This document shows, in pieces, positions 24,194-34,006 of a stretch of 64,000 bases of DNA (position 1 is the stretch's first letter; every line of letters starts with the position of its first letter). The notes below the pieces were generated by a model. That model did no database searches. It was not told the origin of the DNA and worked only from the letters and a program-made list of their open reading frames with translations. Source of the DNA: Pseudomonas sp. ML2-2023-3 (GTDB lineage Bacteria > Pseudomonadota > Gammaproteobacteria > Pseudomonadales > Pseudomonadaceae); assembly GCF_037055275.1 (NCBI RefSeq), contig NZ_CP146343.1:840501-904500 (forward strand). The letters run 5' to 3'. A program made the position numbers and the translations under genes.

Positions 24194-25318
24194 ATGCGAC
24201 ATCCACATCTATGGATGGGTTTGCTGTTGTGGTCAGTGTTCGGCCAGGCTCACGCGGCCTGGACAGTGAACATGTCGCCTGGGGCGACCGAAGTCAGTCA
24301 TGCGGTCTTCGACCTGCACATGATCATCTTCTGGATCTGCGTGGTGATCGGCATCATCGTCTTCGGTGCCATGTTCTGGTCAATGATCGTTCACCGTCGC
24401 TCCACCGGCCAGGTGGCGGCCAAGTTCCATGAGAGCACCACGGTCGAAATTCTCTGGACCGTAATCCCTCTGGTCATCCTGATCGCGATGGCCGTGCCTG
24501 CGACCAGGACCCTGATCAATATCTATGACAGCAGTGATTCGGATGTGGATATCCAGGTCACCGGCTATCAGTGGAAGTGGCATTACAAATACCTGGGCCA
24601 GGACGTCGAATTCTTCAGCAACCTGGCCACACCCGCCGATCAAATCCATAACCAGGCCCCCAAGGGCGAGCACTACTTGCTCGAAGTCGATGAGCCACTG
24701 GTGTTGCCCATTGGCGCCAAAGTGCGGTTTTTGGTGACCTCGGCCGACGTTATTCACTCCTGGTGGGTGCCTGCCTTTGCGGTCAAGCGTGATGCCATTC
24801 CGGGCTTTATCAACGAAGCCTGGACCCGCGTCGAGAAGCCCGGCATCTATCGAGGCCAATGCGCCGAGCTGTGCGGCAAGGATCACGGGTTTATGCCGAT
24901 TGTGGTCGATGTCAAAACCCGTGCGGACTACGACGCCTGGCTGGCCGAGCGCAAGGCCCAGGCCGCGCAGCTCAAGGAGCTGACCAGCAAGGACTGGACC
25001 CTCGACGAGCTGGTGGCTCGTGGCGACAAGGTCTATCACACCGCCTGCGTAGCCTGTCACCAGGCCGAAGGTCAGGGTCTGCCGCCCATGTTCCCGGCGC
25101 TCAAGGGTTCACCGATTGCCACCGGCCCGGCCGCCGATCACCTGCACCGCGTGTTCTTCGGCAAGCCGGGCACGGCCATGGCCGCTTTCGGCAAGCAGTT
25201 GTCCGAAGTGGATATCGCCGCCGTCGTGACCTATGAACGCAACGCCTGGGGCAACAACAAGGGCGACATGGTGACGCCAAAAGACGTGCTGGCGCTCAAA
25301 CAGGCGCAAGGCAAGTGA
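24194..25318 (+). CDS. coxB: cytochrome c oxidase subunit II with fused cytochrome c domain
   Basis: Subunit II takes electrons from cytochrome c through the binuclear CuA site. The 374-residue protein has a signal peptide (ending GQAHAAW), two membrane segments and the CuA ligands in the segment VIHSWWVPAF and GQCAELCGKDHGFM (near residue 222). A C-terminal cytochrome c domain follows (CVACH near 285, TAMAAFGKQL near 330), the caa3-like form found in Pseudomonas. The ATG at 24194 is preceded by AAAGGGGAG. It is first in a nine-gene operon for oxidase and heme A assembly. Confidence 0.96.
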   Translation: MRHPHLWMGLLLWSVFGQAHAAWTVNMSPGATEVSHAVFDLHMIIFWICVVIGIIVFGAMFWSMIVHRRSTGQVAAKFHESTTVEILWTVIPLVILIAMAVPATRTLINIYDSSDSDVDIQVTGYQWKWHYKYLGQDVEFFSNLATPADQIHNQAPKGEHYLLEVDEPLVLPIGAKVRFLVTSADVIHSWWVPAFAVKRDAIPGFINEAWTRVEKPGIYRGQCAELCGKDHGFMPIVVDVKTRADYDAWLAERKAQAAQLKELTSKDWTLDELVARGDKVYHTACVACHQAEGQGLPPMFPALKGSPIATGPAADHLHRVFFGKPGTAMAAFGKQLSEVDIAAVVTYERNAWGNNKGDMVTPKDVLALKQAQGK

Positions 25319-25400
25319 GCCGCTCAGTGACGTGCGCACGCAACGGTCGGGGGCAATGTGCCGCTGGCTTCTTGGTCCAGCTGTTTGCAGGAGTCAGGAC

Positions 25401-26990
25401 ATGAGTGCTGTTATCGATGACCACGGACATGCAGACGGCCAGGCCCATGGTCCGGCCAAAGGCCTGATGCGCTGGGTGTTGACCACCAACCACAAAGACA
25501 TCGGTACCTTGTACCTGTGGTTCAGCTTCTGCATGTTCCTGCTCGGCGGCTCGTTTGCGATGGTCATTCGCGCCGAGCTGTTCCAGCCCGGCCTGCAGAT
25601 TGTGGCTCCGGCCTTTTTCAACCAGATGACCACCATGCATGGACTGATCATGGTGTTCGGCGCGGTGATGCCCGCGTTTGTCGGCCTGGCCAACTGGATG
25701 ATTCCGTTGATGATCGGCGCACCCGACATGGCCTTGCCGAGGATGAACAACTTCAGCTTCTGGCTGCTCCCCGCAGCGTTCCTGCTGCTGGTATCGACCT
25801 TGTTTACCGCCGGTGGCGGGCCTAATTTCGGCTGGACGTTCTATGCGCCACTGTCCACAACGTACGCACCCGAAAGCGTGACTTACTTTATTTTTGCCAT
25901 CCATTTGATGGGTATCAGTTCAATCATGGGCGCGATTAACGTGATCGCCACCATCCTGAATTTGCGTGCCCCCGGCATGACCTTGATGAAAATGCCGCTG
26001 TTTGTCTGGACCTGGCTGATCACGGCCTTCTTGCTGATCGCGGTCATGCCGGTGCTGGCGGGCGTGGTGACCATGATGTTGATGGACATCCACTTTGGCA
26101 CCAGCTTTTTCAGCGCGGCCGGTGGCGGAGACCCGGTGTTGTTCCAGCACGTGTTCTGGTTCTTCGGGCACCCCGAGGTGTACATCATGATCCTGCCGGC
26201 CTTCGGTGCCGTCAGCTCGATCATCCCGACCTTCTCGCGCAAGCCGCTGTTCGGCTATACCTCGATGGTCTACGCCACGGCCAGCATCGCATTCCTGTCG
26301 TTTATCGTGTGGGCGCACCACATGTTTGTGGTCGGCATTCCGTTGGTGGGCGAGCTGTTCTTCATGTACGCCACGTTGCTGATCGCGGTGCCGACCGGGG
26401 TCAAGGTGTTCAACTGGGCCAGCACCATGTGGCAAGGCTCGCTGACCTTTGAAACACCGATGCTGTTCGCCGTGGCCTTTGTGATCCTGTTCACCATTGG
26501 CGGGTTTTCCGGGTTGATGCTGGCCATTGCGCCAGCGGACTTCCAGTACCACGACACCTATTTCGTGGTGGCGCATTTCCACTATGTGCTGGTACCGGGA
26601 GCAATCTTCGGGATCTTCGCGTCGACCTACTACTGGTTGCCGAAATGGACCGGTCACATGTACGACGAAACCTTGGGCAAGCTGCATTTCTGGCTGTCGT
26701 TTGTGGGCATGAACCTGACCTTCTTCCCGATGCACTTTGTGGGGCTGGCGGGCATGCCGCGGCGGATTCCGGACTACAACCTGCAATTTGCCGACTTCAA
26801 CATGGTGTCGTCGATTGGCGGATTCATGTTTGGCGTTACGCAGTTTCTGTTCCTGTTTATCGTCATCAAATGCATTCGCGGCGGCCCGAAAGCACCGGCC
26901 AAACCGTGGGACGGTGCCGAGGGTCTGGAGTGGAGCGTGCCTTCACCTGCGCCTTACCACACCTTTACGACGCCTCCGGAGATCAAGTGA
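25401..26990 (+). CDS. coxA: cytochrome c oxidase subunit I
   Basis: Subunit I carries heme a and the heme a3-CuB oxygen-reduction site in the inner membrane. The 529-residue protein has the expected dozen membrane segments, the heme a ligand in TTMHGLIMVFG, the CuB/cross-linked Tyr motif FWFFGHPEVYIMILP, HH in WAHHMFVVG and the heme a3/a ligands in HDTYFVVAHFHYVL. ATG at 25401 has GCAGGAG upstream; the longer frame from 25332 begins in the spacer after coxB and is rejected. 82 bp separate it from coxB. Confidence 0.97.
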   Translation: MSAVIDDHGHADGQAHGPAKGLMRWVLTTNHKDIGTLYLWFSFCMFLLGGSFAMVIRAELFQPGLQIVAPAFFNQMTTMHGLIMVFGAVMPAFVGLANWMIPLMIGAPDMALPRMNNFSFWLLPAAFLLLVSTLFTAGGGPNFGWTFYAPLSTTYAPESVTYFIFAIHLMGISSIMGAINVIATILNLRAPGMTLMKMPLFVWTWLITAFLLIAVMPVLAGVVTMMLMDIHFGTSFFSAAGGGDPVLFQHVFWFFGHPEVYIMILPAFGAVSSIIPTFSRKPLFGYTSMVYATASIAFLSFIVWAHHMFVVGIPLVGELFFMYATLLIAVPTGVKVFNWASTMWQGSLTFETPMLFAVAFVILFTIGGFSGLMLAIAPADFQYHDTYFVVAHFHYVLVPGAIFGIFASTYYWLPKWTGHMYDETLGKLHFWLSFVGMNLTFFPMHFVGLAGMPRRIPDYNLQFADFNMVSSIGGFMFGVTQFLFLFIVIKCIRGGPKAPAKPWDGAEGLEWSVPSPAPYHTFTTPPEIK

Positions 26991-27011
26991 ACATCCCTGC
27001 AGGAGACGGTC

Positions 27012-27584
27012 ATGACTGAGTCCTCTTCCATCAAGCGCCTGGTCCTGCGCCTGTCACTGATGGTGGTGGTGATGTTCGCCTTCGGCTTTGCGCTGGTACC
27101 TATTTACGACGTGATGTGCAGGGCCTTCGGTATCAACGGCAAGACTGCCGGGCAGTACGAAGGTGAGCAGGTGGTGGACCCGAGTCGTCAGGTACGGGTG
27201 CAGTTTCTGTCCACCAATGCCATCGACATGGTGTGGGACTTTTATCCCAAGGGCGATCAGTTGGTGGTCAACCCCGGCTCGGTCAACGAGATGGTCTTTG
27301 TGGCCTACAACCCCACCGACCACCCCATGTCGGCGCAGGCGGTGCCGAGTATTTCTCCCGCCGAAGCGGCTCAGTACTTTCACAAAACCGAGTGTTTTTG
27401 CTTTACCCAGCAGGTGCTGCAACCGGGTGAACGGATCGAGATGCCGATGCGCTTTATCGTCGATCGGGCCATGCCCAAGGATGTGAAACACCTGACGCTG
27501 GCCTACACGCTGTTCGATATCACCGCTCGCCATCCGCCCGTCGCCGCTATCGCTGGCAAGGACGCTGACCAGCCTTCCCGATAA
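27012..27584 (+). CDS. ctaG: cytochrome c oxidase assembly protein CtaG/Cox11
   Basis: CtaG delivers copper to the CuB centre of subunit I. The 190-residue protein has one N-terminal membrane anchor (MVVVMFAFGFALVPIYDVMCRAFG) and a periplasmic beta-domain with the copper-binding motif ECFCFTQQ near residue 130. The GTGCAGGAGACGG region upstream gives a good ribosome site. The gene is 21 bp after coxA. Confidence 0.95.
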   Translation: MTESSSIKRLVLRLSLMVVVMFAFGFALVPIYDVMCRAFGINGKTAGQYEGEQVVDPSRQVRVQFLSTNAIDMVWDFYPKGDQLVVNPGSVNEMVFVAYNPTDHPMSAQAVPSISPAEAAQYFHKTECFCFTQQVLQPGERIEMPMRFIVDRAMPKDVKHLTLAYTLFDITARHPPVAAIAGKDADQPSR

Positions 27585-27596
27585 GGAGAAAGCCCC

Positions 27597-28484
27597 ATGG
27601 CAACTCATGATCAGTACTACGTCCCGGCGCAAAGCAAGTGGCCGATCATTGCCACGATCGGCTTGCTGGTCACGGTGTATGGCCTGGGGACCTGGTTCAA
27701 CGATCTGAAGGCGGCGCGGCCTGAATCCCATGGCCCGCTGATCTTCTTTGTCGGCGCCCTGATAGTGGCCTACATGATGTTTGGCTGGTTCGGCGCGGTT
27801 ATCAAGGAGAGCCGCGCCGGGCTCTACAGCTCGCAACTGGACCGTTCGTTCCGTTGGGGCATGACCTGGTTTATTTTTTCCGAGGTGATGTTCTTTCTCG
27901 CGTTTTTTGGCGCGCTGTTTTATGTACGCCACTTTGCGGGCCCCTGGCTGGGTGGCGAAGGCAGCAAGGGAGTGGCGCACATGTTGTGGCCTGACTTTCA
28001 ATTTGCCTGGCCGCTGCTGCACACCCCCGACCCGGCCCTCTACCCGCCGCCCAAAGGCACCATCAGCCCTTGGGGCTTGCCACTGCTCAACACAGTGCTG
28101 CTGGTCAGTTCCAGCATCACGCTCACCATTGCCCACTACGCACTGAACAAAGGTCATCGCGGGGCACTCAAGTTCTGGTTGGCCGTCACGGTGCTGCTGG
28201 GCGCCGGTTTTCTGGGGTTCCAGGCCGAAGAGTATGTCCACGCGTACAAAGAGCTGGGGCTAACCCTGGGCTCCGGGATCTACGGTGCGACTTTCTTCAT
28301 GCTCACCGGTTTTCACGGCGCCCACGTGACCATTGGTGCACTGATTCTGCTGATCATGCTGATTCGTATCGTTCGAGGGCATTTCACTGCCGAGCACCAG
28401 TTCGGCTTCCAGGCCGCAACGTGGTACTGGCACTTTGTGGACGTGGTCTGGCTCGGCCTGTTCTTGTTTGTCTACGTGCTATGA
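27597..28484 (+). CDS. coxC: cytochrome c oxidase subunit III
   Basis: Subunit III stabilises the oxidase and its proton uptake. The 295-residue protein has seven predicted membrane segments and the typical TWFIFSEVMFFLAFFGALFY and FHGAHVTIGALIL motifs, and ends WYWHFVDVVWLGLFLFVYVL as in the family. It starts 12 bp after ctaG behind AAGGAG. The stop overlaps the SURF1 start by four bases. In several Pseudomonas a small twin-transmembrane gene sits between these two; it is absent here. Confidence 0.96.
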   Translation: MATHDQYYVPAQSKWPIIATIGLLVTVYGLGTWFNDLKAARPESHGPLIFFVGALIVAYMMFGWFGAVIKESRAGLYSSQLDRSFRWGMTWFIFSEVMFFLAFFGALFYVRHFAGPWLGGEGSKGVAHMLWPDFQFAWPLLHTPDPALYPPPKGTISPWGLPLLNTVLLVSSSITLTIAHYALNKGHRGALKFWLAVTVLLGAGFLGFQAEEYVHAYKELGLTLGSGIYGATFFMLTGFHGAHVTIGALILLIMLIRIVRGHFTAEHQFGFQAATWYWHFVDVVWLGLFLFVYVL

Positions 28485-29218
28485 CGCGCTTTCGTCCCGG
28501 TGTTGCACCCACCCTGGTGGTGCTGGCACTGCTGCCTGTGCTGGTGTTTCTGGGGTTCTGGCAGCTTGGCCGCGGTGAGCAGAAACGCGTGTTGCTCGAC
28601 AGCTACGCCGAGCGCCAGGTGGCCGCGCCGGTAACGGTCGGGCAATTGCTGACCCTGGACGGCCCTGCCTTTCGCCGTGTGCAGTTGCGCGGGCATCTGG
28701 ATGGGCAACACAGCCTGTTGCTGGACAACCGCGTACGGGACGGCAAGGTCGGCGTCGAGCTGCTGCAACCTTTTCAGGATCAGGCCAGCGGCCAGTGGCT
28801 GCTGCTCAATCGTGGCTGGTTGCCGTGGCCGAGCCGCCAGACACCGCCCGTGTTCGCCACCCCCGATCAGATACTGGACGTTCAGGCCTGGGTCTATGAG
28901 TCTCCGGGCACGCCCTTTCAGTTACACGCCGATCCGTCGGACGCGCCCTGGCCACGACTGGTAACGGCCGTGATGCCTGACAAATTGTGGGCCGAGCTGG
29001 GCCGCGAAGGTTTTGCCGATGAGGTGCGTATCGCCCCCGGCCCCGCAGCGTATCAGGCCGACTGGCCGCTGATCTCCACGGGCATGGGCCCGGAGAAACA
29101 CACCGCTTATGCCGTGCAGTGGTTCGCGATGGCGCTGGCCTTGCTCGGTCTTTATCTGTACCTCGGTTGGCACACTGCTCAGGAGAAACGCCATGGGAAC
29201 GGCCATCAATCAGCCTGA
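28481..29218 (+). CDS. SURF1 family cytochrome oxidase biogenesis protein
   Basis: SURF1 assists insertion of heme a into subunit I. The 245-residue protein has the signature two-membrane-segment layout: an N-terminal segment LVVLALLPVLVFLGFWQLGRGEQK and a C-terminal one AVQWFAMALALLGLYLYLG, flanking a periplasmic domain with VQLRGHLDGQHSLLLDNR and WLLLNRGWLPWP. The ATG overlaps the coxC stop (ATGA), implying coupled translation. Its C-terminus overlaps the next gene by 26 bases. Confidence 0.93.
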   Translation: MTRFRPGVAPTLVVLALLPVLVFLGFWQLGRGEQKRVLLDSYAERQVAAPVTVGQLLTLDGPAFRRVQLRGHLDGQHSLLLDNRVRDGKVGVELLQPFQDQASGQWLLLNRGWLPWPSRQTPPVFATPDQILDVQAWVYESPGTPFQLHADPSDAPWPRLVTAVMPDKLWAELGREGFADEVRIAPGPAAYQADWPLISTGMGPEKHTAYAVQWFAMALALLGLYLYLGWHTAQEKRHGNGHQSA

Positions 29219-29786
29219 TACCGCACGCGTCCCGTCCACGGCTACACGTCGGCGCGGACGGTTGCAGCTGATCCTTATTTTGCTGCTTACCGTTGGCCCC
29301 ATGGTGTTGGCCACGGGCATGTACAAACTCAAATTCTGGGTGCCCGACAGCCGCAGCTATCACGGTGAGCTGATTGGCGACGGGCAAAGCCGGGCCGCCC
29401 TTGGGGTGGCGGCCGATGAGCAACGCTGGCAATTGCTGGTGACCGCGCCACAAGCCTGCGAGGCGGATTGCCAGCAACTGGTGTATCTGGCCCGCCAACT
29501 GCAAATCGGCCTGGGCCGCGATGCGTCCCGTGCAACCCACGGGCTGGCGGTCGCACAGCCGGTGGACGCGGCCTACGCCGCCAAGCTGCAACTCGAGTAT
29601 CCGCAGTTACAGCGCTACACCCTGGACGTGCCGACTTATACACAGGGCGCCGAGGGCAACGGTGCCGCGCAACTGTGGATCATCGACCCCCACGGCAATC
29701 TGGTGCTGCGCTACGGCCCCGGGGTTATCGGCAAGGACGTGCTCAACGACCTGCGCCTGCTGCTCAAGCTGTCCAATATCGGATAG
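29193..29786 (+). CDS. membrane-anchored protein of the cox cluster, unknown function
   Basis: A 197-residue protein with one N-terminal membrane segment (LQLILILLLTVGPMVLATGMY) and a periplasmic domain that resembles the thioredoxin-like SCO fold in layout (WQLLVTAPQACEADCQQLVYLARQLQIGLGRD...LWIIDPHGNLVLRYGPGVIG). Two cysteines (ACEADC) lie where an SCO metal site would be, but in CxxxC spacing different in context from CPDICP. It corresponds to PA0111 of P. aeruginosa by position. An assembly role in the oxidase is inferred from operon context only. The start at 29193 lies inside the end of SURF1 behind AGGAGA. Confidence 0.85.
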   Translation: MGTAINQPDTARVPSTATRRRGRLQLILILLLTVGPMVLATGMYKLKFWVPDSRSYHGELIGDGQSRAALGVAADEQRWQLLVTAPQACEADCQQLVYLARQLQIGLGRDASRATHGLAVAQPVDAAYAAKLQLEYPQLQRYTLDVPTYTQGAEGNGAAQLWIIDPHGNLVLRYGPGVIGKDVLNDLRLLLKLSNIG

Positions 29787-29796
29787 GGGCTCTGTC

Positions 29797-30846
29797 ATGG
29801 CCAAAGCTGGATTTCGCCTCGCGTTGTTTGCCACCTTGCTGGCGCTGGTGGTGGTGCTGCTCGGCGCCTACACCCGCCTGACCCACGCCGGGCTCGGCTG
29901 CCCGGACTGGCCCGGCTGCTATGGCTTTATCAGCGTGCCCAAGACCGAGGCGCAACTGGCCCATGCCGAACTGCATTTTCCCGATACTCCGGTGGAGGCT
30001 GACAAGGGCTGGAGCGAGATGACCCATCGTTATTTCGCCGGCACGCTGGGCTTATTGATCGTGCTGTTGGCGGCACGGGCCTGGCGGCAACGGCATGTGC
30101 CGGATCAACCGCTCAAGCTGCCGCTGTTCATTTTGCTGGTGGTGATTGCCCAAGCGGCTTTTGGCATGTGGACGGTGACGCTCAAATTGTGGCCGCAGGT
30201 GGTCACGGGCCATTTGCTGGGCGGTTTTGCGACCTTGAGCCTGCTGTTTTTGCTGACCCTGCGCCTGTCCGGCGTCTTGCCCGCGCTGGCTGTGCCCCGT
30301 CGCTTGCAGCGCTGGGCCACGGCCGGGTTGGTGCTGGCGATCATGCAAATCGCGCTGGGGGGGTGGGTCAGTTCCAACTATGCCGCCGTGGCCTGTGTCG
30401 ACGTGCCGACCTGTCACGGCCAGTGGTGGCCCGAAGCTGACTTTGCCAATGGCTTTCACCTGACTCAGCACATCGGTCCCAACTACCTTGGCGGGCAACT
30501 GGACAGTGAGGCCCGTACGGCGATCCACCTCACCCATCGTCTGGGCGCGCTGTTGCTGACCCTGGTGTTGCTGGGCCTGGCCTGGCAGTTGCGCAGGGTC
30601 GGCATGACCCGCCTGGCGGGGTTGCTGCTGGTGGCGCTGGCGGTGCAAATCAGTCTGGGGCTCAGCAATGTACTGTTTGGCTTGCCGCTGGCGGTGGCGG
30701 TGGCACACAACGCCGGTGGCGCGGCGTTACTGATGACGCTGGTACTGGTCAACTACCACGCGCGTACGGCCCTGGTCAGGGTCCGGGCCCCGCGCTTTGC
30801 CCGCTGGACCTACAGCCTGAAAGGAGAACAGCCGTGGCGACCTTGA
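29797..30846 (+). CDS. ctaA: heme A synthase CtaA/Cox15
   Basis: This membrane enzyme oxidises heme O to heme A. The 349-residue protein has eight predicted membrane segments, the periplasmic N-terminal loop [19 protein letters not shown] with two cysteines, and heme-liganding histidines in [31 protein letters not shown] and AHNAGGA. This is the class with the paired-cysteine loops, as CVDVPTCHG is also present. The gene follows the hypothetical gene by 10 bp, and its 3' end overlaps the cyoE start by 13 bases. Confidence 0.94.
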   Translation: MAKAGFRLALFATLLALVVVLLGAYTRLTHAGLGCPDWPGCYGFISVPKTEAQLAHAELHFPDTPVEADKGWSEMTHRYFAGTLGLLIVLLAARAWRQRHVPDQPLKLPLFILLVVIAQAAFGMWTVTLKLWPQVVTGHLLGGFATLSLLFLLTLRLSGVLPALAVPRRLQRWATAGLVLAIMQIALGGWVSSNYAAVACVDVPTCHGQWWPEADFANGFHLTQHIGPNYLGGQLDSEARTAIHLTHRLGALLLTLVLLGLAWQLRRVGMTRLAGLLLVALAVQISLGLSNVLFGLPLAVAVAHNAGGAALLMTLVLVNYHARTALVRVRAPRFARWTYSLKGEQPWRP

Positions 30847-31733
30847 TTGGCGAACGGGCGCAGCAAGCGTTGTGGCGCGATTATCTGGAACTGACCAAAC
30901 CCAAAGTGCTGGTACTGATGTTGATTACCTCGCTGGTGGGCATGTTCTTGGCGACCCGTGCCGGAGTGCCCTGGACAGTACTGATCTTCGGAAATCTGGG
31001 GATTGGACTGTGTGCAGGCGGGGCTGCGGCGGTCAATCATGTGGTGGACCGGCGCATTGACGCCGTCATGGCCCGCACCCATAAACGCCCGCTGGCGCAG
31101 GGGCGTGTGTCACCGCTTGGCGCGCTGTCATTCGCCCTGTTGCTGGCCTTGGCGGGCATGGGGCTGCTGCTGACGTTTACCAATCCCCTCACCGCCTGGC
31201 TGACGCTGGCGTCTTTGCTGGGTTACGCGGTGATTTACACCGGTTTTTTGAAGCGGGCCACGCCGCAGAATATTGTGATCGGCGGGCTGGCCGGTGCGGC
31301 GCCGCCATTGTTGGGGTGGGTGGCAGTCACGGGGCACGTCACCGCCGAGCCGCTGCTGCTGGTGCTGATTATCTTCGCCTGGACCCCGCCGCATTTTTGG
31401 GCGCTGGCCATTCATCGCAAGGAGGAATACGCCAAGGCTGATATCCCGATGTTGCCGGTGACCCATGGCGAGCACTACACCAAGGTGCATATCGTGCTGT
31501 ACACCTTCGTGCTGCTGGCAGTCAGCCTGCTGCCGTTTGTGATTCACATGAGCGGCTTGCTCTATCTGGCGTGTGCGCTAGGGTTGGGCGCACGCTTTCT
31601 GCATTGGGCGTGGGTGTTGTACCGTGGCACCCAGCCGCACGCGGCGATCAACACGTTCAAGTACTCTATCTATTACCTGTTCTTGCTGTTTATCGCGCTG
31701 CTTGTCGATCACTACCTAGTGTTGAACCTATGA
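30834..31733 (+). CDS. cyoE: protoheme IX farnesyltransferase (heme O synthase)
   Basis: The enzyme adds a farnesyl tail to heme B, giving heme O for the next step by CtaA. The 299-residue membrane protein has the prenyltransferase motif [19 protein letters not shown] (near residue 65) and [25 protein letters not shown] near 185. The start is a GTG at 30834, inside the last codons of ctaA, with AAGGAGA 7 bases upstream. Also called ctaB/cox10. It is followed, with ATGA overlap, by a SCO gene. Confidence 0.95.
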   Translation: MATLIGERAQQALWRDYLELTKPKVLVLMLITSLVGMFLATRAGVPWTVLIFGNLGIGLCAGGAAAVNHVVDRRIDAVMARTHKRPLAQGRVSPLGALSFALLLALAGMGLLLTFTNPLTAWLTLASLLGYAVIYTGFLKRATPQNIVIGGLAGAAPPLLGWVAVTGHVTAEPLLLVLIIFAWTPPHFWALAIHRKEEYAKADIPMLPVTHGEHYTKVHIVLYTFVLLAVSLLPFVIHMSGLLYLACALGLGARFLHWAWVLYRGTQPHAAINTFKYSIYYLFLLFIALLVDHYLVLNL

Positions 31734-32365
31734 CTAAAACTCAAAAAACCGTCTATATCCTCGTTGCGCTGGTGGCGTTGGTCATGGGCCTGACGTTTAA
31801 CAAAATGATGTCGGGTAAAAGTCAGGGCGACAACACGTCTCTGATTGATGCGGGGATCATTTTGCTGCCGCAAAGCCGTCAGTTGCCGCAGGTGACAATG
31901 ACCAACCAGGACGGCCAGCCGGTGGTGATGAACGAGCTGAAAGGCAAGTGGAGCCTGCTGTTTTTTGGCTACACCTTCTGCCCGGACATTTGCCCGACCA
32001 CCCTCGCCCAGTTGCGTCAGATCAAAAGCGAGCTGCCTAAAGAGGTGCAGGACAAACTGCAAATCGTGCTGGTCAGCGTCGACCCCAATCGCGATACGCC
32101 GCAACAGCTCAAGCAGTACCTGGGCTACTTTGACCCGCAGTTTGTGGGCCTGACGTCGGGCTCCATCGATGAACTGCAAACACTGGCCAACGCGGTGAGC
32201 ATTCCATTTATTCCGGCGGATACCAGCAAGCCGAACTACACGGTGGATCACAGTGGAAATCTGGCGCTGATCGGGCCGGACGGCACTCAGCGAGGTTTTA
32301 TCCGCGCACCGTTCAACAACCAGAAGATGGTTGCCCAGTTGCCGGGGTTGGTTGAGCGCAAGTAA
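31730..32365 (+). CDS. SCO1/SenC family copper chaperone
   Basis: SCO proteins load copper into the CuA site of subunit II. The 211-residue protein has an N-terminal membrane anchor ([15 protein letters not shown]), the copper-binding motif [13 protein letters not shown] near residue 85 and the distant histidine in [17 protein letters not shown] near 175. It is the last gene of the oxidase operon, overlapping cyoE by four bases, and corresponds to senC in P. aeruginosa. A palindromic repeat follows, likely near the operon end. Confidence 0.94.
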   Translation: MTKTQKTVYILVALVALVMGLTFNKMMSGKSQGDNTSLIDAGIILLPQSRQLPQVTMTNQDGQPVVMNELKGKWSLLFFGYTFCPDICPTTLAQLRQIKSELPKEVQDKLQIVLVSVDPNRDTPQQLKQYLGYFDPQFVGLTSGSIDELQTLANAVSIPFIPADTSKPNYTVDHSGNLALIGPDGTQRGFIRAPFNNQKMVAQLPGLVERK

Positions 32366-32378
32366 AGGAAAGAAGCCT

Positions 32379-32470
32379 GTAGTCGCTGCCGCAGGCTGCG
32401 AAGGGGGGGCGAAGCCCCCCGTTTTCTCGAAGGCTTGGAAACTCCCTCCGCAGTTTGCGGCAGCGACTAC
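32379..32470. repeat. palindromic intergenic repeat, family gtagtcgctgccg
   Basis: The left end GTAGTCGCTGCCGCAGGCTGCG and right end GCGGCAGCGACTAC are reverse complements, with an internal GGGGGGC/GCCCCCC stem. Related copies are at 43332-43420 and 61454-61550. It lies between the convergent SCO and metQ genes. Confidence 0.88.
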
Positions 32471-32479
32471 TGGTAATGC

Positions 32480-33250
32480 TTAGAACGCCGGAACGATGGC
32501 GCCTTTGTATTTTTCCAGAATGAAGGCTTTCACTTCCGGGGTATGCAGGGCTGCAACCAGCTTTTGCATGTCAGCCGAATCTTTATCGTCCGGGCGAGCT
32601 ACCAGAATGTTCACGTAAGGCGAGTCGCTACCTTCGATGACCAGTGCGTCTTTTTCCGGGTTCAGCTTGGCTTCCAGCGCGTAGTTGGTGTTGATCAGCG
32701 CCAGATCAACCTGGGTCAGCACGCGCGGAATGGTGGCGGCTTCCAGTTCGCGGAACTTCAGGTTTTTAGGGTTCGCGGTGATGTCCTTGACCGTGGACAG
32801 GATGTTGGTCGAGTCCTTGAGCTTGATCAGGCCAGCCTTGTCCAGCAGCAGCAGCGCACGGCCGCCATTGGTGGCGTCGTTGGGGATGACAACGGTGCTG
32901 CCATCCTTGAGTTCATCAAGTTTTTTGTACTTGCTCGAGTAAGCACCCAGCGGTTCAAGGTGAACGGCTGCAACGCTGACCAGGTGGGTGCCCTTGGCCT
33001 TGTTGAACTCATCCAGGTACGGCTGGTGCTGGAAGAAGTTGGCGTCCAGGCGTTTTTCGGCCACTTGTACGTTTGGCTGGATGTAGTCGGTGAAGACCTT
33101 GACCTTGAGGTTGACGCCCTCTTTGGCCAATGCAGGTTTCACGAACTCCAGGATCTCGGCGTGCGGCACCGGGGAAGCGGCTACCGACAGGTCGCCCGCG
33201 TGGGCCGAAAACGCCGCAACAGCGGCCACAGCAGCAAATAACTTCTTCAT
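32480..33250 (-). CDS. metQ: MetQ/NlpA family substrate-binding protein (copy 1)
   Basis: The 256-residue protein is the periplasmic binding component of a D/L-methionine ABC importer. It has a type I signal peptide (cleavage near SAHA/GDL) rather than the lipobox of E. coli MetQ. It contains the family motifs FTDYIQPNVQVAEKRLDANFFQHQPYL and VVIPNDATNGGRALLLLDKAGLIKL. It is the third gene of a metN-metI-metQ operon read leftward, 82 bp after metI. Confidence 0.93.
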   Translation of the reverse strand: MKKLFAAVAAVAAFSAHAGDLSVAASPVPHAEILEFVKPALAKEGVNLKVKVFTDYIQPNVQVAEKRLDANFFQHQPYLDEFNKAKGTHLVSVAAVHLEPLGAYSSKYKKLDELKDGSTVVIPNDATNGGRALLLLDKAGLIKLKDSTNILSTVKDITANPKNLKFRELEAATIPRVLTQVDLALINTNYALEAKLNPEKDALVIEGSDSPYVNILVARPDDKDSADMQKLVAALHTPEVKAFILEKYKGAIVPAF

Positions 33251-33331
33251 TCAGCAACTCCTTGTGAATACCTGGGTTCAGGTATCTGCCAGCCGTGGGC
33301 TGGCGGTTACGTTTATTGACGCGGGTCGCGT

Positions 33332-34006
33332 TTACTTGCGTGAAAAGTGAACCACCAGCCTGTCGCCAACGGTTTGCAGAATTTGCACCAAAATCAGCAA
33401 CAGCACCACTGTGACGATCATCACGTCAGGCTGGAAGCGCTGATAACCGAACCGGATGGCCAAATCCCCCAGACCGCCAGCGCCAACCACGCCCGCCATT
33501 GCGGTGTAGCCCACCAGCGTAATTGCCGTCACCGTGATCGCGGCAAAAATGCCGGGGCGCGCTTCGGGCAACAAGGCATTGGTAATGATCTGGCGCGTAT
33601 TGGCGCCCATAGCCTGAGTGGCTTCGATGATGCCGCGATCCACTTCCCGAAAGGCTGTTTCTATCAAGCGGGCAAAGAACGGTGTGGCGCCCACCACCAA
33701 TGGTGGAATGGCGCCGGCAACACCCAGTGAGGTTCCTGTGATCACCACGGTGAGCGGGATCATGACGACCAGCAAAATGATGAACGGCAGCGAGCGCAGG
33801 ATGTTCACCACAAAAGACAGCGCGCCATACAGGGCTTTCTGTTCAAGAAGCTGGCGCGGGCTGCACAGGAACAGCAGGATGCCCAGTGGCAGGCCGAGCA
33901 ATACCGTGAACAGCAGCGAACCGCCGAGCATGATCATGGTGTCGCCGGTGGCTAGCCATATTTCGTACCAATCAATGTTGGAGAAGAAGCCCAGGAAGGA
34001 TTCCAT
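33332..34006 (-). CDS. metI: methionine ABC transporter permease MetI (copy 1)
   Basis: A 224-residue inner-membrane permease with five predicted membrane segments. The cytoplasmic coupling motif (EAA loop) is seen as EVDRGIIEATQAMGANTRQIITNALLPEARPG, followed by the conserved MAGVVGAGGLGDLAIRFGYQRF of MetI. The first base of its ATG and the last base of the metN stop coincide, giving coupled translation. Confidence 0.94.
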   Translation of the reverse strand: MESFLGFFSNIDWYEIWLATGDTMIMLGGSLLFTVLLGLPLGILLFLCSPRQLLEQKALYGALSFVVNILRSLPFIILLVVMIPLTVVITGTSLGVAGAIPPLVVGATPFFARLIETAFREVDRGIIEATQAMGANTRQIITNALLPEARPGIFAAITVTAITLVGYTAMAGVVGAGGLGDLAIRFGYQRFQPDVMIVTVVLLLILVQILQTVGDRLVVHFSRK

